Shown: positions 1-5,391 of the stretch, in pieces
How the letters are laid out: every line of letters starts with the position of its first letter
How positions within the stretch are numbered: the stretch's first letter is position 1
Program-made: the position numbers and the translations under genes
DNA from: CAYURP01 sp964447175
GTDB lineage: Bacteria > Zixibacteria > MSB-5A5 > SM23-73-2
Assembly: GCA_964447175.1 (NCBI GenBank)
Contig: CAYURP010000060.1
Coordinates: 1-11,629 of the forward strand
Direction: 5' to 3'
DNA length: 11,629 nt
Notes under the pieces: model-generated
Databases searched by the model: none
What the model was told of the DNA's origin: nothing
Seen by the model: the letters and a program-made list of their open reading frames with translations, nothing else

Positions 1-54
1 GCATTGACGGGGAAGGTAATTGCCGATAAATGCGACTTTCTTGATATTTTTCAT
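1..54 (-). CDS. N-terminus of a glycosyltransferase, cut by the window edge
   Basis: Reading leftwards from an ATG at 54-52 gives 18 codons, MKNIKKVAFIGNYLPRQC, and then the window ends. A short basic start, a hydrophobic beta strand (VAFIG) and then NYLPRQC resembles the N-termini of GT4-type GT-B glycosyltransferases, which commonly begin with a strand followed by YPPRQCGIA or similar. An AAAGGA ribosome binding site lies at about 61-66 on the minus strand, 7-8 nt before the ATG, which supports this start. The acceptor and donor sugars cannot be judged from 18 residues. The assignment is inferred from this short motif. A second glycosyltransferase and a GDP-mannose synthesis gene are within 4.3 kb, so a polysaccharide locus may continue to the left. 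Confidence 0.6.
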   Translation of the reverse strand, partial: MKNIKKVAFIGNYLPRQC

Positions 55-86
55 AATGATCCTTTAAAATCTGGACATTCCTCTTA

Positions 87-122
87 CTCGCCCGCCACGT
101 AAGGCGGGGGAAAATGGGCGAG
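87..122. repeat. GC-rich palindromic block with two competing stems
   Basis: CCCGCC (91-96) and GGCGGG (103-108) form a perfect 6-bp stem with a 6-nt loop. CTCGCCC (87-93) and GGGCGAG (116-122) form an alternative outer 7-bp stem that shares bases 91-93 with the first. The block stands out as G+C-rich in A+T-rich surroundings. It lies about 30 nt upstream of the glycosyltransferase start on the minus strand. It looks like a dispersed REP-like palindrome. A role in transcript stability or termination is possible but not shown; no T-run follows it on either strand. Confidence 0.55.
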
Positions 123-187
123 GCATTTGTCTTAAAAATAATTTCCTGCCTTGGGATACGGGCACCCTAATTTTGTGCAACTTGTTC

Positions 188-242
188 ATATCCGTACTTC
201 GCTTTTTGTGCCAAATTGGGAGTATAGGCGAAGTTCGGATAT
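188..242. repeat. 15-bp inverted repeat beside the recombinase relic
   Basis: ATATCCGTACTTCGC (188-202) and GCGAAGTTCGGATAT (228-242) are reverse complements at 14 of 15 positions; the only mismatch is 195/235. The 25-nt loop contains a small palindrome, CCAAATTGG (211-219). The repeat sits 48 nt past the stop codon of the relic tyrosine recombinase. That position suits a recombination (att-like) site or a terminator-like hairpin of that gene. I do not see the GTTRRRY / RYYYAAC core boxes of integron attC sites at its ends, so an integron site is not supported. There is no T-run immediately after the stem on the minus strand. Confidence 0.6.
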
Positions 243-289
243 ACCTCCCTCTGGCTGAACTGGAGATGCTCTTTTCCTAATAATTTTTG

Positions 290-592
290 TCATTTATCAA
301 CCCCTTTGCTTAAATTTAGGCTGTCCAAAGGACTTTTAATCCTACCAATGTCTTTAGTGCTTACATGAGTGTAAATCTCTGTGGTCTTACTACTTTTATG
401 GCCTAAGATCTCTTGGATATATCTCAGGTCTGTTCCACCTCGTAATCTCAAGGTCGATTCCGATAACTGAGCTGCAAAACTATGTCTTAAGGTCTGCATC
501 GTTACTTCCCTTTTAATCCCTCCCTTTTCACAAGTACGTTCCAGTATCTTCTATACGGCTCTCAGCAAAGTCTGAATGGCATAAATCTTCAT
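290..592 (-). pseudogene. Tyrosine recombinase (integrase) C-terminal relic
   Basis: The minus strand from 499 to 290 encodes 69 residues of the catalytic C-terminus of a tyrosine recombinase: TLRHSF holds an active-site Arg (R5), LGHKSS holds the second conserved His (H34), and EIYTHVS holds the nucleophilic Tyr (Y43). The same frame continues upstream to about 592, reading KILERTCEKGGIKREVT just before that Met, which matches the family. It is broken by a TAG at 553-551, where relatives usually have Gln (one C-to-T change). The His of the HxxR motif is Gln here (MQTLR), and about six extra residues (TLRLRG) sit between the HxxR helix and GTDLRYIQ. No N-terminal DNA-binding domain or catalytic Lys region is present. 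The gene is therefore dead. The KSPLDSL tail recalls integron-type integrases and their relatives. Confidence 0.85.
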
Positions 593-645
593 ATCATTAA
601 TTATTAAAAATATACAAAAACTAAAAGAAAAATCAATTAAAATTC

Positions 646-823
646 TTAAAATTTATCCCCTTCTTTTTCGGACAAAGTCTCAAGGATGTGGATGGCAGCA
701 ATTTCTGATCCGTTTATTTGGTGAATGCCAAATCCCTTTTTCGCCATTTCGCTTAATTTACTGTTTCTCCTCAATTGGGTAATAATCTGCCCAGGTTTTG
801 AGCTTTTTCTATGGAATCAACAA
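646..823 (-). pseudogene. Frameshifted 3'-end copy of a glycosyltransferase gene
   Basis: Bases 681-820 match bases 2877-3017, the 3' end of the intact glycosyltransferase gene, in the same orientation. I count about 17 differences over 141 aligned positions, roughly 88% identity by hand. On the minus strand it reads DSIEKAQNLG, then one base is missing relative to the intact copy near 792, and the next frame continues IITQLRRNSKLSEMAKKGFG and HQINGSEIAA. The frame ends at TAA 648-646 after a different tail, ETLSEKEGDKF. Most substitutions are synonymous or conservative, so this copy was under selection as a coding sequence before it lost its first two thirds. The remnant begins about 15 nt beyond the stop of the kinase-like stub at its right. 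Confidence 0.85.
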
Positions 824-838
824 GTGAAGTAGTGTTGA

Positions 839-952
839 TTATTTTGTGATTACGATTGAATTAAGTTCATTATTTTGAATATTGCAGACCATTTTTGTAT
901 CATTGATGATTTTTTCGATGATTTTATAATGAAAGATTGTTTTGCCAATCAT
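839..952 (-). pseudogene. Stub resembling the N-terminus of a Ser/Thr protein kinase
   Basis: A 37-codon frame (ATG 952-950, TAA 841-839) starts MIGKTIFHYKIIEK and ends NSIVITK. Bacterial Hanks-type kinases of the PknB/Stk class often begin MIGKTISHYKILEKLGEGGMG and reach the VALK lysine about 38 residues in. The first 14 residues match almost fully, and the final IVITK falls where IVALK is expected. The glycine-rich loop between them is lost (IINDTKMV instead of LGEGGMGVV), and a stop follows at once. No catalytic HRD or DFG segment follows; the glycosyltransferase remnant begins instead. I read it as a decayed kinase start joined by deletion to the neighbouring remnant. A chance resemblance cannot be excluded for so short a frame. 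Confidence 0.5.
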
Positions 953-988
953 CTTAATAGCCCCATCATAATTTTGATAACAGCAAAA

Positions 989-2407
989 TTAAGTATTTTT
1001 ATTGAATTCTCTTTCAATTTCCTCAGCCGTTAATGATTCATCTAAATATTTGCCGTGGTCAATGTTCCTCCAGCGCTCGTTAACCCGACGTCGACAAATT
1101 CTATGGATATTCAACAAATGGCGTGTGGAAATATTGTCGGTGGTGCTGTTTTTCCCACCAGAACCACAACTTAAAGTAAAAGAAGTAGTCAGGGTATTGA
1201 ACATTCCTCCTAATGCTCCCTGCGTGGATGGAGTATTGACCAGAATTCTGGCCACATCCAAAGCTTTAGAAAAGTATTCAATCTTTTCTGGATTATTGGA
1301 AAAGATGACGGCTGTGTGACCCATACCTCCAAAGTGGGTAATTTCTACACAGCGATCAATGGCAGATTCGAAACTTTCTTCAACATAAAATGCAAGAATT
1401 GGCGCCAGAATTTCTGCGGACAGCGGATGCTCTCGCGAAACCGCATTTAGCTTTGCAATGAGAACCGAAGTATCTGGAGGAACCTGGATACCAGCCATCT
1501 CAGCAATTCGCTGAACCGGCTGACCCACAACCATAACTGACATCAGTCCTCTTTTCCTGTCATAGGCAATACTGCTAACTTTTTCGATTTCCTCGGGTGA
1601 CAGAAAATGTGCTTTTTGTCTTTTGAACTCAGCTATCACCTGATCAGCAATATCTTTTTTAACGATGATAGCCTGTTCGCTGGCACAAATTGACCCATTG
1701 TCGAACGTTTTGGACATCATGATATTTTGAATGGCGAAGGGGATATCTGCAGTTGCACCGATGTATACGGGAACATTGCCAGCCCCAACTCCTATTGTGG
1801 GTGTGCCAGAGCTATAACTTGTTTTGACCAAATCGCCCGTACCCGTAGCTAAAATGATCGCCAACCCGGGATGTTTCATTAACTCCTTGGTCTTCATCAA
1901 ACTGGGCTTTGTTAACCACTGGATGCAATGCTCGGGTGCGCCCACCTTTAGTGCTTTTTGGTAACAGATCCGAGCTGTTTCAGCAACACAATTTTTAGCT
2001 ACGGCATTGGCACTGATAATTAATGGATTGCGAGTTTTCATCGAAATGAGAATTTTGAAGATGGTGGTTGATGTGGGATTAATTACCGGAATCAGCGCTA
2101 GAATCGGACCCAAAGGCTGAGCCATTTCAATAATGCCCGAAAACGAATCCTCAGAAATGATACCCACAGTTTTCTTGTTTTTGATGTGCTCATACACCAG
2201 TTGGGTGGCGATGACATTCTTAATGACTTTGTGCTGCCAAACACCTAAGCCAGTCTCCTCAGCCGCCATTTTGGCGAGATGAATCCGGTTATCCATCGCT
2301 GCAAGATAGACTGCCCGCACAATACGATCAGTTTCGTCCTGATCTAATTTTCTAAAAGCGATAAACGATTTTTGTGCTCGCTGGATTATCTCATTGGAAC
2401 TTGCCAT
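989..2407 (-). CDS. Acetaldehyde dehydrogenase (acetylating), stand-alone AdhE-N / EutE type
   Basis: The 472-residue protein belongs to the CoA-acylating branch of the aldehyde dehydrogenase superfamily, which interconverts acetaldehyde + CoA + NAD+ and acetyl-CoA + NADH in the cytosol. It closely follows the N-terminal half of AdhE. A substrate/CoA-domain motif INPTSTTIFK lies near residue 110, the nucleotide-binding stretch YSSGTPTIGVGAGNVP near 198-213, and the catalytic cysteine in FDNGSICASEQ at C241. The AdhE-like SCGSGGKNSTTDN is near the C-terminus. The iron alcohol dehydrogenase half of AdhE is absent, so a separate alcohol dehydrogenase or another aldehyde source would be needed. 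The start is ATG 2407-2405, because GAGGAGA at 2415-2421 is about 7 nt upstream. The in-frame TTG at 2413 would almost touch that site. The gene is single, with its own promoter at 2583-2610. Confidence 0.9.
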   Translation of the reverse strand: MASSNEIIQRAQKSFIAFRKLDQDETDRIVRAVYLAAMDNRIHLAKMAAEETGLGVWQHKVIKNVIATQLVYEHIKNKKTVGIISEDSFSGIIEMAQPLGPILALIPVINPTSTTIFKILISMKTRNPLIISANAVAKNCVAETARICYQKALKVGAPEHCIQWLTKPSLMKTKELMKHPGLAIILATGTGDLVKTSYSSGTPTIGVGAGNVPVYIGATADIPFAIQNIMMSKTFDNGSICASEQAIIVKKDIADQVIAEFKRQKAHFLSPEEIEKVSSIAYDRKRGLMSVMVVGQPVQRIAEMAGIQVPPDTSVLIAKLNAVSREHPLSAEILAPILAFYVEESFESAIDRCVEITHFGGMGHTAVIFSNNPEKIEYFSKALDVARILVNTPSTQGALGGMFNTLTTSFTLSCGSGGKNSTTDNISTRHLLNIHRICRRRVNERWRNIDHGKYLDESLTAEEIEREFNKNT

Positions 2408-2414
2408 TACCAAT

Positions 2415-2421
2415 TCTCCTC
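2415..2421 (-). promoter_or_regulatory. Ribosome binding site that fixes the ATG start at 2407
   Basis: On the minus strand GAGGAGA ends 7 nt before ATG 2407-2405. The alternative in-frame TTG at 2413-2411 would have almost no spacing, so the ATG is preferred. Confidence 0.8.
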
Positions 2422-2465
2422 AATTGAATTCTTCATATCAAAAATTTTTTTAAAATGACTGAATC

Positions 2466-2507
2466 CCAGGTTCTGTTCTTGAAATATCAAGATCTGAAAT
2501 AACCTGG
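2466..2507 (-). promoter_or_regulatory. Nested inverted repeat in the leader of the acetaldehyde dehydrogenase gene
   Basis: CCAGGTT (2466-2472) pairs with AACCTGG (2501-2507), and inside it TCTTGA (2477-2482) pairs with TCAAGA (2487-2492) around a 4-nt loop. Both stems are perfect. The structure lies about 60 nt upstream of the start codon and about 70 nt downstream of the predicted transcription start, so it would be in the mRNA leader. It may be an RNA hairpin. Alternatively the inner 16-bp near-palindrome may be an operator; redox regulators such as Rex control adhE in other bacteria, but the usual TTGTGAA...TTCACAA pattern is not clearly met. Confidence 0.5.
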
Positions 2508-2582
2508 ATGACTTTACATATTCGTGCGATAAGTCCTTGTTATATTGTTGATCATTTCAAGCCCAAAAGGGTATTCATTACT

Positions 2583-2610
2583 ATTCTATTAAAAAATAGG
2601 TGATTGTCAA
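2583..2610 (-). promoter_or_regulatory. Sigma70-type promoter for the acetaldehyde dehydrogenase gene
   Basis: On the minus strand a perfect -35 box TTGACA (2610-2605) and a -10 box TAGAAT (2588-2583, five of six to consensus) are 16 nt apart. The predicted start near 2576 gives a leader of about 170 nt before the ATG at 2407. Confidence 0.7.
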
Positions 2611-2642
2611 CTAAAATTAACGGCTTTAGCCCTAATATTCAT

Positions 2643-2698
2643 AAACACAAGTAGTTATGGAGCGAATTCTCCACCAGGATTTCATATGATTTGTGTTT
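2643..2698. repeat. Nested inverted repeat, 56 nt
   Basis: AAACACAA (2643-2650) is the reverse complement of TTGTGTTT (2691-2698). Inside, TGGAG (2658-2662) pairs with CTCCA (2669-2673) around CGAATT. Both stems are perfect. No T-run follows directly on either strand, so it is not a standard terminator. It could be a small worn mobile element or an operator. Confidence 0.45.
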
Positions 2699-2834
2699 TC
2701 TTGGGTTTTATAGGTTATGGTAGACACTACAAAGTTGGTAACTTATCGCTTTTCTTTGTAGAACTTCATTGTTCAGCGATTTGTCAAAAGGACTTGGATG
2801 GGTTCGCCTGCCCCTTTGATTCAGTTGTTGGTTC

Positions 2835-2853
2835 TTAGTGGTTAGTGGATAGT
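2835..2853. repeat. Tandem TTAGTGG repeat
   Basis: TTAGTGG occurs twice head to tail (2835-2841 and 2842-2848), followed by the partial unit ATAGT. It lies just past the glycosyltransferase stop codon. It is short and may be of slippage origin; no function is proposed. Confidence 0.4.
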
Positions 2854-2859
2854 AAAAAA

Positions 2860-4101
2860 TCAATTAAGCAGGTTTTCAAGGATGTGGGAGGCGGCGATTT
2901 CTGATCCGTTTATTTGGTGAATGCCAAAACCTTTTTTTGCCATTTCGCTTAATTTACTGTTTTCCCTCAATTGAGTAATAATCTGACCTAGGTCTTGAGC
3001 CTTTTCAATGGTATCGATTGGATAACATACTCCTTGTTTTTCAGCAAACTTGAAATTCTGTGGGGAAAAAGTTCCGATTAAAGGGAAAAGCACAAACATT
3101 GGCAATCCTAAACCCACTGCCCAGTTGGTTCGCTCATGAGAGGGAGCCATAAATGAGTCCAGATAAGGCAATAGCTCTGCTGCTTTTTCAGTCTCAGCCT
3201 GCTGCGTTTTTCTATGAATTATTTTTATTTCCCAATTTTCTTCGATACCTGATGATTCTCCGTCATCTATTGCTATGTTTATTTTCAATTTTTCCATCTT
3301 TTTTTTAAACCACTGGAATTTTGTGGGATTGGTTCCAGTAAAGATTACTGCTTTCATTCCATTGTCGATGACCGATTTGATACTAACTAATATTTTCCTG
3401 AGATGCTCGAAAGGGTAGGCGCCTGAGGTAAAAAATCCAATGGTTAAGTTCTTTCCTGAATTGATTCTTTCCAATCTTAAATTAAATGCTTTTTCAGCTG
3501 AATCAACCAATGAAGGTTCGATCATAAGCCCGCAAACTACTATCGAATCAGGATCTGCTCCCGGGCTTATAAGTTTATCCCCGGTTTCTCTTAAGGGCAC
3601 AAATATCTTCTTGGCCCCGGATATGGCACACTCCGGAGGTGCGGCTATTTCGCCGTGGACATACCAGACATCGCAGGTTTGAGTAAGTATCCGGGCTAAA
3701 AGGGGATGGGCAACCAGACAGATTCCCTTGAAATCTCTCAAGATTTTTTTGAGATCACGACCTAATAAATTAAGAACTAAAGACTTATCAGAAGATTGGG
3801 CAGTGGCGTCTCGAAATAAATTGTAAAGTTTAACCACAGGCCCGCTTTTGCTTCCAAAATTATAAAGTAAGCGGATAATCCTCCACAGGGACTTTGAGAC
3901 TCCAGCACTTTGTTTGAAAACTGTGGTTTGAAGCATTCTCAGATTTTCATTCTTTCTGAATAAACTCTGAATTACACTATCCAGATAGCTGGGATGCCCT
4001 CGTCCGATTTCCGTAGAAATTGATACTATCTGGAAATTATTTATGTGCTTATAACTCCGAGATGAAATTGATGTATGTTTTGGGCTATTTTTTATGTTCA
4101 T
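2860..4101 (-). CDS. GT-B-fold glycosyltransferase, MurG / MGDG-synthase-like
   Basis: The 413-residue protein looks like a two-domain GT-B glycosyltransferase of the GT28-like group. An N-terminal strand followed by the glycine-rich loop STEIGRGHPSYL (about 29-40) is where acceptor-side GxGH loops sit in MurG and MGDG synthases. A linker-like VVCGLMIEPSLV (188-199) precedes the second Rossmann-like half, which starts at IGFFTSGAYP (221-230). Near 319-351, APSHERTNWAVGLGLPMFVLFP and then FSPQNFKFA resemble the donor-binding end of such enzymes, where a conserved Ser/Glu, a Gly-rich helix and a Gln-Asn pair occur. The substrate is unknown; a cell-surface glycan or glycolipid is a reasonable guess. 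I see no transmembrane segment. The ATG at 4101 has no clear ribosome binding site. The gene diverges from the guanylyltransferase operon, and a broken copy of its 3' end lies at 646-823. Confidence 0.65.
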   Translation of the reverse strand: MNIKNSPKHTSISSRSYKHINNFQIVSISTEIGRGHPSYLDSVIQSLFRKNENLRMLQTTVFKQSAGVSKSLWRIIRLLYNFGSKSGPVVKLYNLFRDATAQSSDKSLVLNLLGRDLKKILRDFKGICLVAHPLLARILTQTCDVWYVHGEIAAPPECAISGAKKIFVPLRETGDKLISPGADPDSIVVCGLMIEPSLVDSAEKAFNLRLERINSGKNLTIGFFTSGAYPFEHLRKILVSIKSVIDNGMKAVIFTGTNPTKFQWFKKKMEKLKINIAIDDGESSGIEENWEIKIIHRKTQQAETEKAAELLPYLDSFMAPSHERTNWAVGLGLPMFVLFPLIGTFSPQNFKFAEKQGVCYPIDTIEKAQDLGQIITQLRENSKLSEMAKKGFGIHQINGSEIAASHILENLLN

Positions 4102-4180
4102 TTGTTTTGATATTTGTTTAAAAGTAAAAAGTAAAGACTAAAATCTAAAAGTCAAGCATCTTTGATCCCTGGAAATCCGT

Positions 4181-4197
4181 ATTTGAATCTATCAAAT
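4181..4197. promoter_or_regulatory. Small inverted repeat in the divergent promoter region
   Basis: ATTTGA (4181-4186) and TCAAAT (4192-4197) form a perfect 6-bp inverted repeat with a 5-nt spacer. It lies between the divergent glycosyltransferase and guanylyltransferase genes, about 40 nt upstream of the rightward -35 box, which suits an operator. No regulator gene is seen nearby. Confidence 0.3.
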
Positions 4198-4234
4198 TCC
4201 GTTCATTACCGCATTTGATTTGTACAAAAAAGTG

Positions 4235-4262
4235 TTGACTATTTCAAGAAGTTTTCTATATT
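4235..4262 (+). promoter_or_regulatory. Sigma70-type promoter of the nine-gene operon
   Basis: TTGACT (4235-4240) and TATATT (4257-4262) are each one base from consensus and 16 nt apart. Transcription would start near 4269, leaving a leader of about 43 nt. That leader contains the perfect palindrome GAGTTAACTC (4283-4292) just before the ribosome binding site. Confidence 0.75.
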
Positions 4263-4299
4263 AACAAGCTAAACAAGAAGTTGAGTTAACTCTTTCAAC

Positions 4300-4309
4300 G
4301 GAGGAAGGG
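4300..4309 (+). promoter_or_regulatory. Strong ribosome binding site for a TTG start
   Basis: GGAGGAAGGG precedes TTG 4312-4314, with 7 nt between GGAGG and the TTG. No in-frame ATG exists nearby: the ATG at 4319 is out of frame and reaches a stop after one codon. The strong site therefore supports the TTG start. Confidence 0.8.
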
Positions 4310-4311
4310 AT

Positions 4312-5391
4312 TTGAATTATGCAGTGATATTAGCTGGAGGAAAAGGGGAGCGATTCTGGCCACTTTCAAGGACTCTCCATCCTAAACAGCTTTTGCAGAT
4401 CACCTCGGATAAGACCATGCTGGAGGAGACCATAGACAGGATTTCGGATCTTATTCCCATCAAGAACACGTTTGTGATAACCGGAGCTAATATCCGGGAA
4501 TTATTGATGAAAAACATACCATCTTTAAAAGAGGAGAATCTCATTGCTGAACCGGAAAGCAAAAACACCTGTCTGGCTATTGGTGTGGCTGCGGTACATA
4601 TCAAAAAGCAGGATCCTGAAGCCACTATGGTGGTTTTGTCCTCAGATCACCACATAAAATCTCCGAAAGAGCTAATCCGGGTTTTGAAGGTGGCGATGGA
4701 TGAAGCTAATAAAGGGGAATACTTAATTACTCTGGGTATTGTGCCCACCCGGCCTGAGACTGCATATGGTTACATAGAATTAGCTGATCTTTTTAACACC
4801 TATGAGGAAATCTCAGTTTATAAGATCAACCAATTCAAGGAAAAGCCTAATCGGATCACTGCCCAGGAGTATTACTATGACAGAAAACACCTCTGGAACA
4901 GCGGAATATTCGTGTGGAAAGTCAGTACCATCCTTAAGGTGTTGAAAAAGTATATGCCGGAATTGTACCAGAAACTGGAGGATTATTCTAAAGAGATTGG
5001 CAAGAAGACGCAGGAAGAGGCAGCAAAAAAGCTTTACCAGGAGGCGGAGAACATCTCTATTGATTGCGGAGTTCTGGAAAAGGCGGATAACGTTTTAACC
5101 GTGAAAGCTGATCTGGAATGGGATGATGTAGGTTCCTGGCTGGCTCTGGAACGGATAAAGAAGAGGGATAGAAACAATAATGTGATTTTGGGCAAAGCTG
5201 AGGTGTTGAATACCTATGAAACCACGATAGTCAACGACGGTGAGGGGATCATTGGGGTTCTGGGGGTCTCGGATCTGGTAATTGTGAAAACCAGCGATAT
5301 AGTTTTTGTAGCCCACAAGACTAAGGCTCAGGACGTAAAAGAATTGATTCATAAGTTTGCTCAAAACAAGGAGCTGGAAAAATACTTATGA
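4312..5391 (+). CDS. manC: Mannose-1-phosphate guanylyltransferase (GDP-mannose synthesis)
   Basis: This 359-residue nucleotidyltransferase joins mannose-1-phosphate and GTP to give GDP-mannose and pyrophosphate, the donor for mannose- and fucose-type glycans. The N-terminal signature LAGGKGERFWPLSR...PKQ (7-26) binds the nucleotide. EP..KNT (80-86), SSDH (110-113), TRPETAYGYIE (147-157), FKEKP (175-179), WNSGIFVW (195-202) and WDDVGSW (270-276) follow in the usual order for the mannose enzymes. It has only the transferase domain; the C-terminal isomerase domain of the 470-residue bifunctional ManC/AlgA enzymes is absent. The start is TTG, giving MNYAVILAGG directly, as expected for the family. 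It opens the operon, and its stop overlaps the next start by 4 nt (ATGA). Confidence 0.93.
   Translation: MNYAVILAGGKGERFWPLSRTLHPKQLLQITSDKTMLEETIDRISDLIPIKNTFVITGANIRELLMKNIPSLKEENLIAEPESKNTCLAIGVAAVHIKKQDPEATMVVLSSDHHIKSPKELIRVLKVAMDEANKGEYLITLGIVPTRPETAYGYIELADLFNTYEEISVYKINQFKEKPNRITAQEYYYDRKHLWNSGIFVWKVSTILKVLKKYMPELYQKLEDYSKEIGKKTQEEAAKKLYQEAENISIDCGVLEKADNVLTVKADLEWDDVGSWLALERIKKRDRNNNVILGKAEVLNTYETTIVNDGEGIIGVLGVSDLVIVKTSDIVFVAHKTKAQDVKELIHKFAQNKELEKYL

Larger units (their letters stand above)
55..289. other. Intergenic region with two palindromic elements, no gene seen
   Basis: This 235-nt stretch separates the relic recombinase from the glycosyltransferase start. No reading frame here resembles a protein. 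It contains the likely ribosome binding site of the leftward gene at 61-66, a GC-rich palindromic block at 87-122 and a long inverted repeat at 188-242, each listed separately. Confidence 0.6.
2611..2859. other. Gene-free stretch between the dehydrogenase promoter and the glycosyltransferase stop
   Basis: No frame here resembles a protein. It holds a 56-nt nested inverted repeat (2643-2698), a short GGCTTTAGCC palindrome near 2622-2631 and a tandem 7-bp repeat (2835-2848). These look like worn intergenic repeats. I see no convincing terminator for the leftward glycosyltransferase gene. Confidence 0.5.

Noticed and set aside
188..242. Integron attC site
   Set aside because: The R' (GTTRRRY) and R'' (RYYYAAC) core boxes are not found at the ends of the inverted repeat, and no cassette array is present.
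969..991. 8-bp A+T-rich hairpin (TAATTTTG / CAAAATTA) overlapping the dehydrogenase stop codon as a terminator
   Set aside because: The stem is almost all A-T and is followed on the minus strand by ATGATGGGG, without a T-run, so termination is not supported.
1002..1319. Plus-strand open frame of 105 codons opposite the dehydrogenase gene
   Set aside because: It is antisense to a well-conserved enzyme, has no recognisable motifs and no ribosome binding site; it is a shadow frame.
2408..2413. TTG start at 2413 for the acetaldehyde dehydrogenase
   Set aside because: It would leave almost no space after the GAGGAGA ribosome binding site at 2415-2421; the ATG at 2407 has normal spacing.
2477..2492. 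Rex (NADH-sensing) operator in the dehydrogenase leader
   Set aside because: The palindrome TCTTGA-4-TCAAGA departs from the usual TTGTGAA/TTCACAA half-sites and lies well downstream of the promoter; kept only as an alternative in the feature note.
4317..4625. Minus-strand open frame opposite the guanylyltransferase gene
   Set aside because: It covers the conserved N-terminal signature region of the real gene and has no protein-like features of its own. The same holds for the other opposite-strand frames within 5095-10656.
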